Notes under the pieces: generated by a model
Database searches by the model: none
Told to the model about the DNA's origin: nothing
What the model saw: only the letters and a program-made list of their open reading frames with translations
Made by a program: the position numbers and the translations under genes
Shown here: positions 26,067 to 35,142 of the stretch, in pieces
Numbering within the stretch: the stretch's first letter is position 1
How the letters are laid out: the number at the start of each line of letters is the position of its first letter
Assembly: GCA_024542975.1 (NCBI GenBank)
Contig: JAMXCZ010000003.1
Location: 1 to 57,817, forward strand
DNA: 57,817 nucleotides
Origin: Candidatus Omnitrophota bacterium
GTDB taxonomy: Bacteria; Omnitrophota; Gorgyraeia; JABMRN01; RBG-13-46-9
Direction of reading: 5' to 3'

Positions 26067-26135
26067 TTGACAAGCAAAGTTACATGGTGTATAGTTGCTG
26101 TTGATGTGGAACAGAGTGGAGTAAAGTGGAGTAAA
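26067..26135 (+). promoter_or_regulatory. mraZ promoter with three MraZ-box-like repeats
   Basis: TTGACA (26067-26072) N17 TATAGT (26090-26095); GTGGA-N5 x3 at 26106, 26116, 26126 with 10-bp period. Confidence 0.8.
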
Positions 26136-26138
26136 TAA

Positions 26139-26579
26139 ATGTTCTACGGCGAATTTGAACATAAGCTGGACAAAAAGGGACGGATCATAATCCCGTCGGC
26201 ATTCCGCGAAGCGAGTAAGGAAAACTATATCGAAAAGTTTTTCGTTACGAGGGGATTGGATAAGTGCCTTTTTATGTTTTCGGAAGAAGAATGGAAGCAG
26301 CAGGAAGTAAAATTCAGGAATCTTTCTTTTACGAAAAAAGAGGCAAGACAGTTCAACCGGCTTTTTTTCTCGGGCGCTCAGCCGATAGTGCCTGACAAGC
26401 AGGGGAGGATCCTGGTGCCGTCATATCTCAAGGAATACGCAGGTATACGAAAAGAGATAATGCTCATAGGTGTTTCAAGCAGGATCGAAATCTGGAACAA
26501 AGAAAGCTGGAAGGCATTCTACGCGGAAACAAAAGAGACGTTTGAGGACATAGCCGAAAAATTGATAGACCTTGAATGA
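26139..26579 (+). CDS. mraZ: Transcriptional regulator MraZ
   Basis: FYGEFEHKLDKKGRIIIPSAFRE; first gene of dcw cluster. Confidence 0.95.
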   Translation: MFYGEFEHKLDKKGRIIIPSAFREASKENYIEKFFVTRGLDKCLFMFSEEEWKQQEVKFRNLSFTKKEARQFNRLFFSGAQPIVPDKQGRILVPSYLKEYAGIRKEIMLIGVSSRIEIWNKESWKAFYAETKETFEDIAEKLIDLE

Positions 26580-26604
26580 TTGACTCGAAAAGGGGGTGAA
26601 GAAA

Positions 26605-26775
26605 ATGTTAAAAGATCTATTTAACTTTTATGCAATTAAAAAAATGTGCGAAAATAATCGTCCGAGAGAAGACCGGTTCATGATCGAGCGGATCAGAAAA
26701 GAAAGAACGCTTGCTTCGTGCCACGTAAACCAGAATCGAAAGAAAGCTAAAAAATATAATTCCTACTATCAATGA
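26605..26775 (+). CDS. Small basic protein between mraZ and rsmH (56 aa)
   Basis: Hand-translated; missing from track: MLKDLFNFYAIKKMCENNRPREDRFMIERIRKERTLASCHVNQNRKKAKKYNSYYQ; SD AGGGGGTG; ATGA overlap with rsmH. Confidence 0.65.
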   Translation: MLKDLFNFYAIKKMCENNRPREDRFMIERIRKERTLASCHVNQNRKKAKKYNSYYQ

Positions 26776-27671
26776 ATAACTCGGTTTTTCATAAGCCGGT
26801 AATGGCCAGAGAAGTAATCGAGTCTCTTTCTCTGAAAAATGGATACAAAATTTTGGATGCAACAATTGGCCTGGGAGGGCATGCGCGGCATATTCTGGAA
26901 AGAATACTTCCGGATGGTTTTCTGATAGGCGTAGATTGCGATGAGAATGCGCTCAAATTTGCAAAAGATCAATTGGCCGGATTCGGCAGTAAAACGCATA
27001 CGTTGTTGCACGGCAATTTCAGAAACATAGATGAGATTTTGTCGGGTCTCGCAATCGAGGCGATTGACGGAGCGCTCTTTGATTTAGGTATCTCAAGCTA
27101 TCAACTGAATGATGCAGGCCGCGGGTTTGGATTTGGAGGGGACGGGGCGCTTGATATGCGGATGGACCCTTCGCGCGGCCGCTCGGCATACGATATTGTC
27201 AATCGTTTGAAGAGGGATGAGCTCGAGAATATTATTCGTGACTTCGGCCAGGAGCGCTATTTCAGGAGGATTGCGGGATTTATCATAACGAGAAGGAAGG
27301 ATGGCCCGATTGAATCCACCGGAGAACTTGCGGCCCTTATTGGGAAGGCAGTCGGGAGGCGCTATCGATCCCAGAGGATACATCCGGCAACGCGGACCTT
27401 TCAGGCAATACGCATCGCTGTAAACGAGGAACTGGCAAATCTGGAAGAAGGCCTGTCCAGAGTGGTGGATTTTGTCAGGCCCCGCCGTAGAATTTGCGTC
27501 ATCTCTTTTCATTCTCTTGAAGACAGGATAGTCAAATTTAAGTTCAGGGAGCTTGCCAAAAGCGGCAAAGGCCGTGTGATTACAAAGAAACCGCTTACGC
27601 CTACGATTGAAGAAAAACGCGAAAATCCACGTTCACGCAGCGCAAAAATGCGCACCCTTGAGAAAATATGA
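26772..27671 (+). CDS. rsmH: 16S rRNA m4C1402 methyltransferase
   Basis: HKPVMAREVIESL, LDATIGLGGHA, FDLGISSYQL, CVISFHSLEDRIVK. Confidence 0.95.
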   Translation: MNNSVFHKPVMAREVIESLSLKNGYKILDATIGLGGHARHILERILPDGFLIGVDCDENALKFAKDQLAGFGSKTHTLLHGNFRNIDEILSGLAIEAIDGALFDLGISSYQLNDAGRGFGFGGDGALDMRMDPSRGRSAYDIVNRLKRDELENIIRDFGQERYFRRIAGFIITRRKDGPIESTGELAALIGKAVGRRYRSQRIHPATRTFQAIRIAVNEELANLEEGLSRVVDFVRPRRRICVISFHSLEDRIVKFKFRELAKSGKGRVITKKPLTPTIEEKRENPRSRSAKMRTLEKI

Positions 27672-28051
27672 ATAAAAGAAAATTTTTAAAGTCCATAGCA
27701 GGTATATCGTTATGTGCCATCCTGGCGTTGGGTTATGTGCATCAGGAGGTAGAAATCGTAAAAACTGGCTTTTTAATTAACAAACACCGCAGTGAGGTCT
27801 CCTTCCAGCTTGACCAATACCGCTCTTTGGTATATAATCTTTCCAGACTGGAATCGCCAAAGAGGGTAGAGGCTATTCTTTGCATGAATGACATTGCGCT
27901 TTGCATGCCGAAAGTGAAGAATAAACGGCGTTTCAGCCAGATAGCGCGCACTTATGATGAAGAAAAGCCCCGAATGAAAAAGAGCGAATCCCTTCTGGCG
28001 TACGTATTAGATCGATTTTCCACAAACGCAGAAGCTAAGGTTGCAGAGTGA
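27668..28051 (+). CDS. FtsL-like protein
   Basis: Single N-terminal TM, short, located between rsmH and ftsI. Confidence 0.55.
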   Translation: MNKRKFLKSIAGISLCAILALGYVHQEVEIVKTGFLINKHRSEVSFQLDQYRSLVYNLSRLESPKRVEAILCMNDIALCMPKVKNKRRFSQIARTYDEEKPRMKKSESLLAYVLDRFSTNAEAKVAE

Positions 28052-28104
28052 GCTATGGGCTTCGCCTTGCGTTCATAGCGCACGGCGCATAGCTTATAGC
28101 CCCT

Positions 28105-29796
28105 ATGCATATTAATTTTAACAAAACCCGCCAATTACTCATCACGAGCGTCGTTTTTGCTCTGTTTGCAACAGTCTTAACGCGCCTGTTTTATATCCAG
28201 ATAATACGCCATGAATTCTTCACGGGCTTGGCAAATAAACAGCATAAGTCTTTTGTCAAATTGCCGCCAAAAAGGGGTACGATATACGATAGCGCGGACA
28301 GGATAGTGGCAATTCATTTGGATACACCTTCCGTATATGCGGCGCCGAGGGAGATAAGTGATCCGGAAATGGTTTCCGGTATCCTGGCCGAAGAACTGGG
28401 GCTTGACGCGTTTTCGCTCCGGAAAAAACTCGCAAAAAACAGTAATTTCACGTGGATAAAAAGAAAAGCCGATCGCGCTCTCGGAGAAAAAATTAAAAAG
28501 CTCAACTTAAGGGGAGTGTATGTGGCCTCTGAAGGGAAAAGATTCTATCCGGGAGGAGAGCTATTCTCTCATGTGCTGGGGATTACGGGAATGGACCAGA
28601 CTGGGCTGGAGGGCCTGGAGTTCTATTACGACAGGCAGCTTACCGGGGAATATGGCTTCAGACGCTCTTACAGGGATGCCAAAAGAAGAGAGATCGTTTC
28701 TTCCCGGAACGATGTTTTGCCCGCGCGTAACGGAATAAACATCGTTCTCACCGCGGATGCTGTTATTCAGCACATAATAGAGAAGGAAATCGGCAATATC
28801 GCGGAACTCTACCGCCCGAAGGCAATTTCCTGCATTGCCATGGATCCCGGGACCGGTGAAATATTGGGCATGGCGAATTACCCCTCATTTAATCCCAACG
28901 CATTTTCCGGCATAAATCCCGGCTTTTTAAGGAACAGGGCCGTGACTGATTCATTTGAGCCGGGGAGCGTATTCAAGATGGTAACAGCGAGCGCCGCTCT
29001 GGAGGAAGGCGTGGTTGACTTTGAAAGCGAATTCTTTTGCGAAGAGGGAGCTATAAAAATCGGCAATCGGGTATTGCATGATTACAGGCCCCATGGTATC
29101 CTGAAATTCAGGGAGATAATAGAGAAATCAAGTAATATAGGCGTATACAAGGTCGCGGGGAGGCTCGGAAAAGAAAAGTTGTCCGCTTACATAAAGAAGT
29201 TTAACTTCGGGAGCAAAACCGGTATTGATTTACCGGGAGAAGCGCCCGGTATCCTGCGCGATGTTTCGGAATGGACTACTGCGGATATGGCTTCGGTGCC
29301 AATGGGCCATGGCATTACGGTCACGGTGCTTCAGCTTGTTTCGTGTGTTTCGGCAATTGCGAACGGCGGGGTTCTAATGAAGCCATACATTGCCAAAAAG
29401 CTGCTTAACGAAGAAGGAGCCCTAATACGGGAAAATAAGCCAACGCCAATAAGAAGAGTTATTTCGAAAGAAACAGCCGCCAAGGTCAAAGAACTGCTAG
29501 AGGGTGTTGTCGAGCGCGGCACGGGGAAACCGTCCAGGATCGATGACTTCAGGGTATGCGGCAAAACCGGAACTGCCCAGAAAGTCAACCCGAAAGGTGG
29601 CTATTACGATGACAGATATATCAGTTCTTTTGTAGGGTTTGCGCCTTACGACAGGCCGCGCGTTGCGTTGGCCGTGTGCGTGGATGAACCGCGCGGTAAA
29701 CATCTCGCAAGCCAGGTTTGCGCGCCGGCATTTAAGAACATGATGGAAGAGATTTTGTCTTACCTGGAAGCCGAAAGTGATAAAAATGAAGCTTAG
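28105..29796 (+). CDS. ftsI: Penicillin-binding protein / FtsI family transpeptidase
   Basis: RGTIYDSADR, EPGSVFKM (SxxK), KSSNIG (SxN), GKTGTAQK (KTG). Confidence 0.93.
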   Translation: MHINFNKTRQLLITSVVFALFATVLTRLFYIQIIRHEFFTGLANKQHKSFVKLPPKRGTIYDSADRIVAIHLDTPSVYAAPREISDPEMVSGILAEELGLDAFSLRKKLAKNSNFTWIKRKADRALGEKIKKLNLRGVYVASEGKRFYPGGELFSHVLGITGMDQTGLEGLEFYYDRQLTGEYGFRRSYRDAKRREIVSSRNDVLPARNGINIVLTADAVIQHIIEKEIGNIAELYRPKAISCIAMDPGTGEILGMANYPSFNPNAFSGINPGFLRNRAVTDSFEPGSVFKMVTASAALEEGVVDFESEFFCEEGAIKIGNRVLHDYRPHGILKFREIIEKSSNIGVYKVAGRLGKEKLSAYIKKFNFGSKTGIDLPGEAPGILRDVSEWTTADMASVPMGHGITVTVLQLVSCVSAIANGGVLMKPYIAKKLLNEEGALIRENKPTPIRRVISKETAAKVKELLEGVVERGTGKPSRIDDFRVCGKTGTAQKVNPKGGYYDDRYISSFVGFAPYDRPRVALAVCVDEPRGKHLASQVCAPAFKNMMEEILSYLEAESDKNEA

Positions 29797-31261
29797 AAAA
29801 CTCATTGAGGGTTCAGGCGCCGGGCGTATCGCTCACCTCCCGGAAATCGACATAAAAGCGGTCTCAACGAATTCAAAGGCCATAAAGAAGGGGAGCCTCT
29901 TTGTTGCGATCAAAGGTTTCAAAATGGACGGGCGCAATTTTTTAAAAGAGGCGTTCCTGCATGGGGCCGAGGCGGCGGTTGTCCAGGGCAAAATAAAGAA
30001 GCCGGGGAATAGCCGGAACATTATTACCGTTCGTGACGCCAGGAAGGCGGTTTCTGTTATTGCAAAAAACTTTTATAAGTCACCGTCCGAAAGGCTCAAG
30101 ACCGTCGGGATAACCGGAACAAACGGCAAGACTACGATAGCCCTGCTCGTAGAAAGCATGTTAAGGGGGTGCGGTGTCCCGTGCGGCATTATAGGCACGA
30201 TCGAGTACCGGTTTGGAAGGGATCGCATATCGGCTGAGAGGACTACGCCGGATGCCCTGCTTCTCAACAGTTTGCTTGATAGAATGCTGAAGCAGAAAGC
30301 TGAAGCTGTCGTTATGGAGGTTTCCAGCCACGCTCTTTGCCAGGGGCGGGTGGATAACATTTTTTTTGATGCCGCCATCTTTACAAACCTTACGCGCGAA
30401 CACCTGGACTACCACGGCAATATTGAAAACTATTTCAAAAGCAAAATGAGGATTTTCAGGCGCCTCAAGAAAAATGGCATAGCGATAATTAATGCGGATG
30501 ATAAAAAAGCAGTACGCATGGAAAAAATCCTGAAATGCAAAAAAATTACCTATGGCCTGAAAAAAAGAGCCGCCCTTACGGGCATTGTCAAAAAATTGGA
30601 TGTGAACGGCTCATCCTTTGATGTAAGATTGCGCAAAAAGTATGTTTTTTCAATCGATACGAAACTGGTTGGATTGCATAACATATCGAATATTCTTGCG
30701 GCCTCGGCGCTCGGCCTGTCTTTCGGGCTGGATCCGCTTTCCATAAAAGAAGGGATCGAACGCGTAAAGGCCGTAAGGGGCAGGCTCGAGCCGGTTGGCA
30801 CAGGGGGTCGGGATTTTAGTGTATTTGTGGACTATGCGCATACGCACGATGCCCTGGAGAATGTCCTCAAATTTTTAAACCATGCCGGAACAGGGAAGAT
30901 TATTACTGTGTTTGGCTGCGGCGGAGAGAGGGATAGGGGTAAAAGGCCGCTTATGGGGCGCATTGCGCAGGATCTTTCGGACTTTAGCGTAATAACAAAT
31001 GATAACCCGCGCGGAGAAAGCCCGGAAAAAATCGTCCGCGAAATTGAAAAAGGTATGGATAGAAAAAAGCGGAACTACACCGTGGCCCTGAATAGAAAAA
31101 AAGCCATAGAAATTGCCTTAAAAAAAGCGGGAAAAGATGATATAGTGTTGCTTGCGGGCAAGGGGCATGAGACAGAACAGGTTTTGCGCAGGCGGAAAAT
31201 ATTTTTCAATGATAAAAAAACGGCGGAGGATATACTGGCAGGGCCGTATTTTAGGAAATAA
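29777..31261 (+). CDS. murE: UDP-MurNAc-tripeptide synthetase
   Basis: GITGTNGKTTIALLVESML; DNPRGESPEKIV. Confidence 0.93.
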   Translation: MIKMKLRKLIEGSGAGRIAHLPEIDIKAVSTNSKAIKKGSLFVAIKGFKMDGRNFLKEAFLHGAEAAVVQGKIKKPGNSRNIITVRDARKAVSVIAKNFYKSPSERLKTVGITGTNGKTTIALLVESMLRGCGVPCGIIGTIEYRFGRDRISAERTTPDALLLNSLLDRMLKQKAEAVVMEVSSHALCQGRVDNIFFDAAIFTNLTREHLDYHGNIENYFKSKMRIFRRLKKNGIAIINADDKKAVRMEKILKCKKITYGLKKRAALTGIVKKLDVNGSSFDVRLRKKYVFSIDTKLVGLHNISNILAASALGLSFGLDPLSIKEGIERVKAVRGRLEPVGTGGRDFSVFVDYAHTHDALENVLKFLNHAGTGKIITVFGCGGERDRGKRPLMGRIAQDLSDFSVITNDNPRGESPEKIVREIEKGMDRKKRNYTVALNRKKAIEIALKKAGKDDIVLLAGKGHETEQVLRRRKIFFNDKKTAEDILAGPYFRK

Positions 31262-31262
31262 T

Positions 31263-32597
31263 ATGAAATTAGAGGATTTGGCAAAAAACCCGGAATTAAT
31301 ATCGATAGATTCCCGGGTTATAAAGCGCGGCGGGATTTTTATCGCAATAAAAGGCGCGAGGTTCGACGGGCACGACTTTGTGAAAGAGGTATTTAAAAAA
31401 GGCGCTTCATATGCCGTAGTTTCAAAAGAGATGGCGCTCGCCGCTTCGGATAGGAAAAGAATTATCAAAGTGAAAGATACGGTTTGGGCGCTGGGGGAGA
31501 TTGCGAAATTCCACAGGCAGCGGTTTAATATCCCTGTTGTGGCCGTTACCGGAAGTAATGGCAAGACAACGGTAAAGAACATGGTTGCCTTTGTTCTGTC
31601 GGCCGGGTATAACGTTTTAAAAAATGAGGCGTCTCGAAATAACCTCATAGGGCTTCCGCTTACGTTGCTTGGGCTCAGGAAAAAACACCGGGTTGCGGTG
31701 CTGGAAATGGGTATGAATCGCTTGGGAGAGATCGACAGATTGAGTGGCATAGCACTACCCCGGATAGGGGTAATAACAAATATCGGGCCATCGCATCTTG
31801 AATTTTTAGGTACGCTTACAAATGTGTTGAAAGCCAAGTCAGAGCTTTTAAAGAGGCTGTCCGGAAGTGCCACGGCAATTCTAAATGCGGACGACGCATA
31901 TTTAGGTAAAATCAGGGGGCTTAAGTGTAGGACGGTTTATTTCGGGATAGAGAAAAAATGTGAATTTCAGGCAAAGGATTTGCAGTATAAGAACAATAAA
32001 TGGTATTTTTCCCTGGGAAAGGGAAAAAATTTTGAAATACCCATTCTGGGGAGGCATAACGTATATAACGCCCTGATCGCGATTGCGGTTGGGAGGCAAT
32101 TTGGGTTGAGCTTTTCTACAATTGCCAAAAGAATCAGGCAGTACAGGCAGCCGTCCTCTATGAGGCTGGAAGCCGAAAGTGTTCTCGGCGTAAAAATTTT
32201 AAACGACACTTATAACTCCAATCCCATATCCATGGAGTGCGCAATTGCAGCGCTTGCCAGGTACGAAACCCGCGGAAAGCGGATAGTGCTCTGTGGGGAT
32301 ATGATGGAGCTGGGCGAGCATGCGCAGGCCTGGCATGAGGCTGTCGGCAGACTGATAGCGAAGCATCCGATCGATGCCCTTGTAACGCTGGGTAAGTTCT
32401 CAAAATTTACAAGTGACGCGGCAAAAAAGATGGGCATAGAAATACTTTGTCATGCGGAGTCAGGGCGCGAGGCGGAAAAATTTCTGAAAAAGATCACAAA
32501 GCCCGGGGACGTAGTCCTGGTAAAGGGCTCGCGCGCGATGAAAATGGAAAAAGTCATCGAAAGGTTGAGAAAGAAACAACCAAAAAAAGGAACATAA
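31263..32597 (+). CDS. murF: UDP-MurNAc-tripeptide-D-Ala-D-Ala ligase
   Basis: VTGSNGKTTVKNM; ILNDTYNSNPISM; VKGSRAMKME. Confidence 0.93.
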   Translation: MKLEDLAKNPELISIDSRVIKRGGIFIAIKGARFDGHDFVKEVFKKGASYAVVSKEMALAASDRKRIIKVKDTVWALGEIAKFHRQRFNIPVVAVTGSNGKTTVKNMVAFVLSAGYNVLKNEASRNNLIGLPLTLLGLRKKHRVAVLEMGMNRLGEIDRLSGIALPRIGVITNIGPSHLEFLGTLTNVLKAKSELLKRLSGSATAILNADDAYLGKIRGLKCRTVYFGIEKKCEFQAKDLQYKNNKWYFSLGKGKNFEIPILGRHNVYNALIAIAVGRQFGLSFSTIAKRIRQYRQPSSMRLEAESVLGVKILNDTYNSNPISMECAIAALARYETRGKRIVLCGDMMELGEHAQAWHEAVGRLIAKHPIDALVTLGKFSKFTSDAAKKMGIEILCHAESGREAEKFLKKITKPGDVVLVKGSRAMKMEKVIERLRKKQPKKGT

Positions 32598-32598
32598 C

Positions 32599-33687
32599 AT
32601 GCTATATCATTTGCTTTACCCCCTGCGAGACCTGTGGTTCGGCTTTAACGTATTCAAATATATTACCTTCCGGGCCGCCATGGCAAGTATCACAGCTTTT
32701 CTTCTGAGCGTTATTCTGGGGCCCATAATTATTAAAATGTTGTCGCGCCTTAAGGTCGGAGAATTACCGCGAAGATCTTACGTCGAACCACTTTACCAGT
32801 TGCACAAACACAAAACCGGAACGCCTACGATGGGAGGCTTAATTATAATCGTTTCTGTGCTCATCTCTGCGCTACTTTGGTCGCGGCTTGACAATTCCTT
32901 CGTAATCCTCTGCCTCATAAGTATGCTATGGCTTGCCCTGGTCGGCTTCGTCGATGATTACATAAAACTGATCAAACCGGGGTCGCTGGGCTTAAGCGCT
33001 ACAACGAAGTTTGTGGGGCAGTTGCTTCTTGCCTTCGGGGTTGCGCTCTACCTATTTTTTACCCTGAACATGTCAACCGAGCTTTATCTACCGTTTGTGA
33101 AGAACGCGGTGGTTAATCTCGGCATATTCTATATCCTGTTCATGGTCCTTGTGATTGTCGGGGCCAGTAATGCGGTAAATATAACCGACGGCCTGGATGG
33201 GCTGGCGATAGGTTGCGTAAGTTTTATAGCGCTTACCTACGGCGTAGTAACCTATCTTACAGGCCACGTAGAATTAAGCAGCTACCTGAATATCTATTAT
33301 CTTGCCGGGTCCAGTGAACTTGCGGTGCTATGCGCGATAATTGCGGGCAGTGGCCTGGGATTTTTGTGGTTTAATTCCTACCCGGCGACGGTTTTTATGG
33401 GCGATACCGGTTCTCTTCCTCTGGGCGGGGCAATAGGCCTTATCAGCGTTTTGGTCAAGAAGGAGTTTCTTCTGCTTATCGTGGGTGGGATATTTGTTTT
33501 TGAAGTATTGAGCGTTATAATACAGGTTGTGTCTTTCAGGGTATTCGGCAGGAGGGTATTTTTGATGGCTCCCATTCATCACCATTTTCAGCTAAAGGGC
33601 TGGCCGGAATCCAAAATTACCGTGCGTTTCTGGATAATAGCGATTAGCCTTGGCCTCTTTGGGCTGGCAACGCTTAAGTTGATGTAA
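32599..33687 (+). CDS. mraY: Phospho-MurNAc-pentapeptide transferase
   Basis: KTGTPTMGGLIII, NITDGLDGLA, FMGDTGSLPLG, MAPIHHHFQLKGWPE. Confidence 0.96.
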   Translation: MLYHLLYPLRDLWFGFNVFKYITFRAAMASITAFLLSVILGPIIIKMLSRLKVGELPRRSYVEPLYQLHKHKTGTPTMGGLIIIVSVLISALLWSRLDNSFVILCLISMLWLALVGFVDDYIKLIKPGSLGLSATTKFVGQLLLAFGVALYLFFTLNMSTELYLPFVKNAVVNLGIFYILFMVLVIVGASNAVNITDGLDGLAIGCVSFIALTYGVVTYLTGHVELSSYLNIYYLAGSSELAVLCAIIAGSGLGFLWFNSYPATVFMGDTGSLPLGGAIGLISVLVKKEFLLLIVGGIFVFEVLSVIIQVVSFRVFGRRVFLMAPIHHHFQLKGWPESKITVRFWIIAISLGLFGLATLKLM

Positions 33688-33689
33688 AA

Positions 33690-35018
33690 ATGGAAATTCG
33701 AAATAAAAAAATTACAGTAGTTGGGCTGGGAAACAGCGGCCTTGAGGCCGGCCTTCTTCTTGTGAAAGAAGGCGTTGGCGTATCGGTTACGGATAGCGGT
33801 GACACTGAAGCCATACGCGAGAATGCCGGGCGTCTTAGGGCAAAGGGAGTGCAAGTGGAGGCTGGATGCCATACGAAGGAATTTCTTGTGGGTACGGAGC
33901 TTCTGGTTGTAAGCCCGGGCGTGGAACCGAGAGCCTTACCGGTGCGTTATGCGGAAAAGGAGAACATTCCGATAATAAGTGAGCTCGAGTTGGGGTATCG
34001 CTTTTGTAAAGGCCGTATAGTGGCTGTTACGGGAACAAACGGGAAATCCACCGTAGTTTCGTTGCTTGGGGAAATTTTGCGGAAAGCGGGCATCCCGGTA
34101 TGTGTCGCAGGCAATATCGGAAATTCTTTATCGGGCGAGGTGCGGAACATAACGAAAGACACAGTGGTTATTCTCGAGGTGAGCTCAGCCCAACTCGAAC
34201 GGGTCGCGTCTTTCAGGCCTGAGATATCCGTCATATTGAATATTACTCCTGACCACCTTGATAGATACACCACTTTTCGGGAATACCGCGATTTCAAGGC
34301 GCGGATATACGAAAATCAAAAGGGCAGCGACACACTTGTCTTAAACGCCGACGATGAAAATATAAAGAACCTGGTGAAGTTCAAGGCTCCTTCCGCGAAG
34401 GTTCTTTACTTTAGCGCCCGGGGGAAAAGTAACCTAAAAAGTTTATTCGAACTTGGAAATACCGGGCTGAAAGGCGGGCATAACCTTGAAAATGTTCTGG
34501 CAGCCGGCATGATTGCGGGGCTCCTTGGTATCGGAGAAAGTTCGGTGAAGCGCGCCATAGAGAGCTTTGTGCCGCTCCGTCACAGATTTGAACGCATCGC
34601 AACGGTCGGCGGGATAGATTTTATCGATGACTCCAAGGCCACAAATATAGATTCAACTTACCGCGCCCTTAGTTCGCTCGATAGGCCCACTGTGCTCATA
34701 GCGGGCGGCAAGGACAAAAATATTTCATATGAAAAAATCCTGCCGCTCGTAGAAAAATCCGTAAAGAAAATCGTTCTTATCGGCGAGACGAGGCAAAAGA
34801 TGCGCGGCATTTTTAAGGGCAATGTGGCGCTTGAAGAAAAAGATTCGCTTGAGGGCGCGGTCCGTGCCGCCTTTAAGTCCGCCTCCTCCGGAGAATCCGT
34901 CCTTCTTTCTCCCATGTGCTCAAGTTTCGACATGTTCAGGGACTACAAACACAGAGGCGAAGTTTTTAAAAAAGCAGTTGAAAGATTAAAAAAAAGGGGA
35001 CGTCCTACTTTGCCGTAA
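33690..35018 (+). CDS. murD: UDP-MurNAc-L-Ala-D-Glu ligase
   Basis: VTGTNGKSTVVSLLG; FIDDSKATNIDST; last codons lie in the palindromic repeat. Confidence 0.93.
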   Translation: MEIRNKKITVVGLGNSGLEAGLLLVKEGVGVSVTDSGDTEAIRENAGRLRAKGVQVEAGCHTKEFLVGTELLVVSPGVEPRALPVRYAEKENIPIISELELGYRFCKGRIVAVTGTNGKSTVVSLLGEILRKAGIPVCVAGNIGNSLSGEVRNITKDTVVILEVSSAQLERVASFRPEISVILNITPDHLDRYTTFREYRDFKARIYENQKGSDTLVLNADDENIKNLVKFKAPSAKVLYFSARGKSNLKSLFELGNTGLKGGHNLENVLAAGMIAGLLGIGESSVKRAIESFVPLRHRFERIATVGGIDFIDDSKATNIDSTYRALSSLDRPTVLIAGGKDKNISYEKILPLVEKSVKKIVLIGETRQKMRGIFKGNVALEEKDSLEGAVRAAFKSASSGESVLLSPMCSSFDMFRDYKHRGEVFKKAVERLKKRGRPTLP

Positions 35019-35138
35019 CATATTATACCGCAATACGTTGCAACATGGCATTTTCCACATTATAGTGCTTGAAAACTGGAAAATGACCCATTCTAACGTA
35101 TTGACGGGTAAGGGGTTAGGGGAAAGGGGGACGTCCCC
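34996..35138. repeat. MITE/REP-like nested inverted repeat between murD and ftsW
   Basis: Arms GGGGACGTCC (34996-35005)/GGACGTCCCC (35129-35138); CAATACGTT (35031-35039)/AACGTATTG (35095-35103); CATTTTCCA (35049-35057)/TGGAAAATG (35077-35085). Confidence 0.8.
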
Positions 35139-35142
35139 TTAT

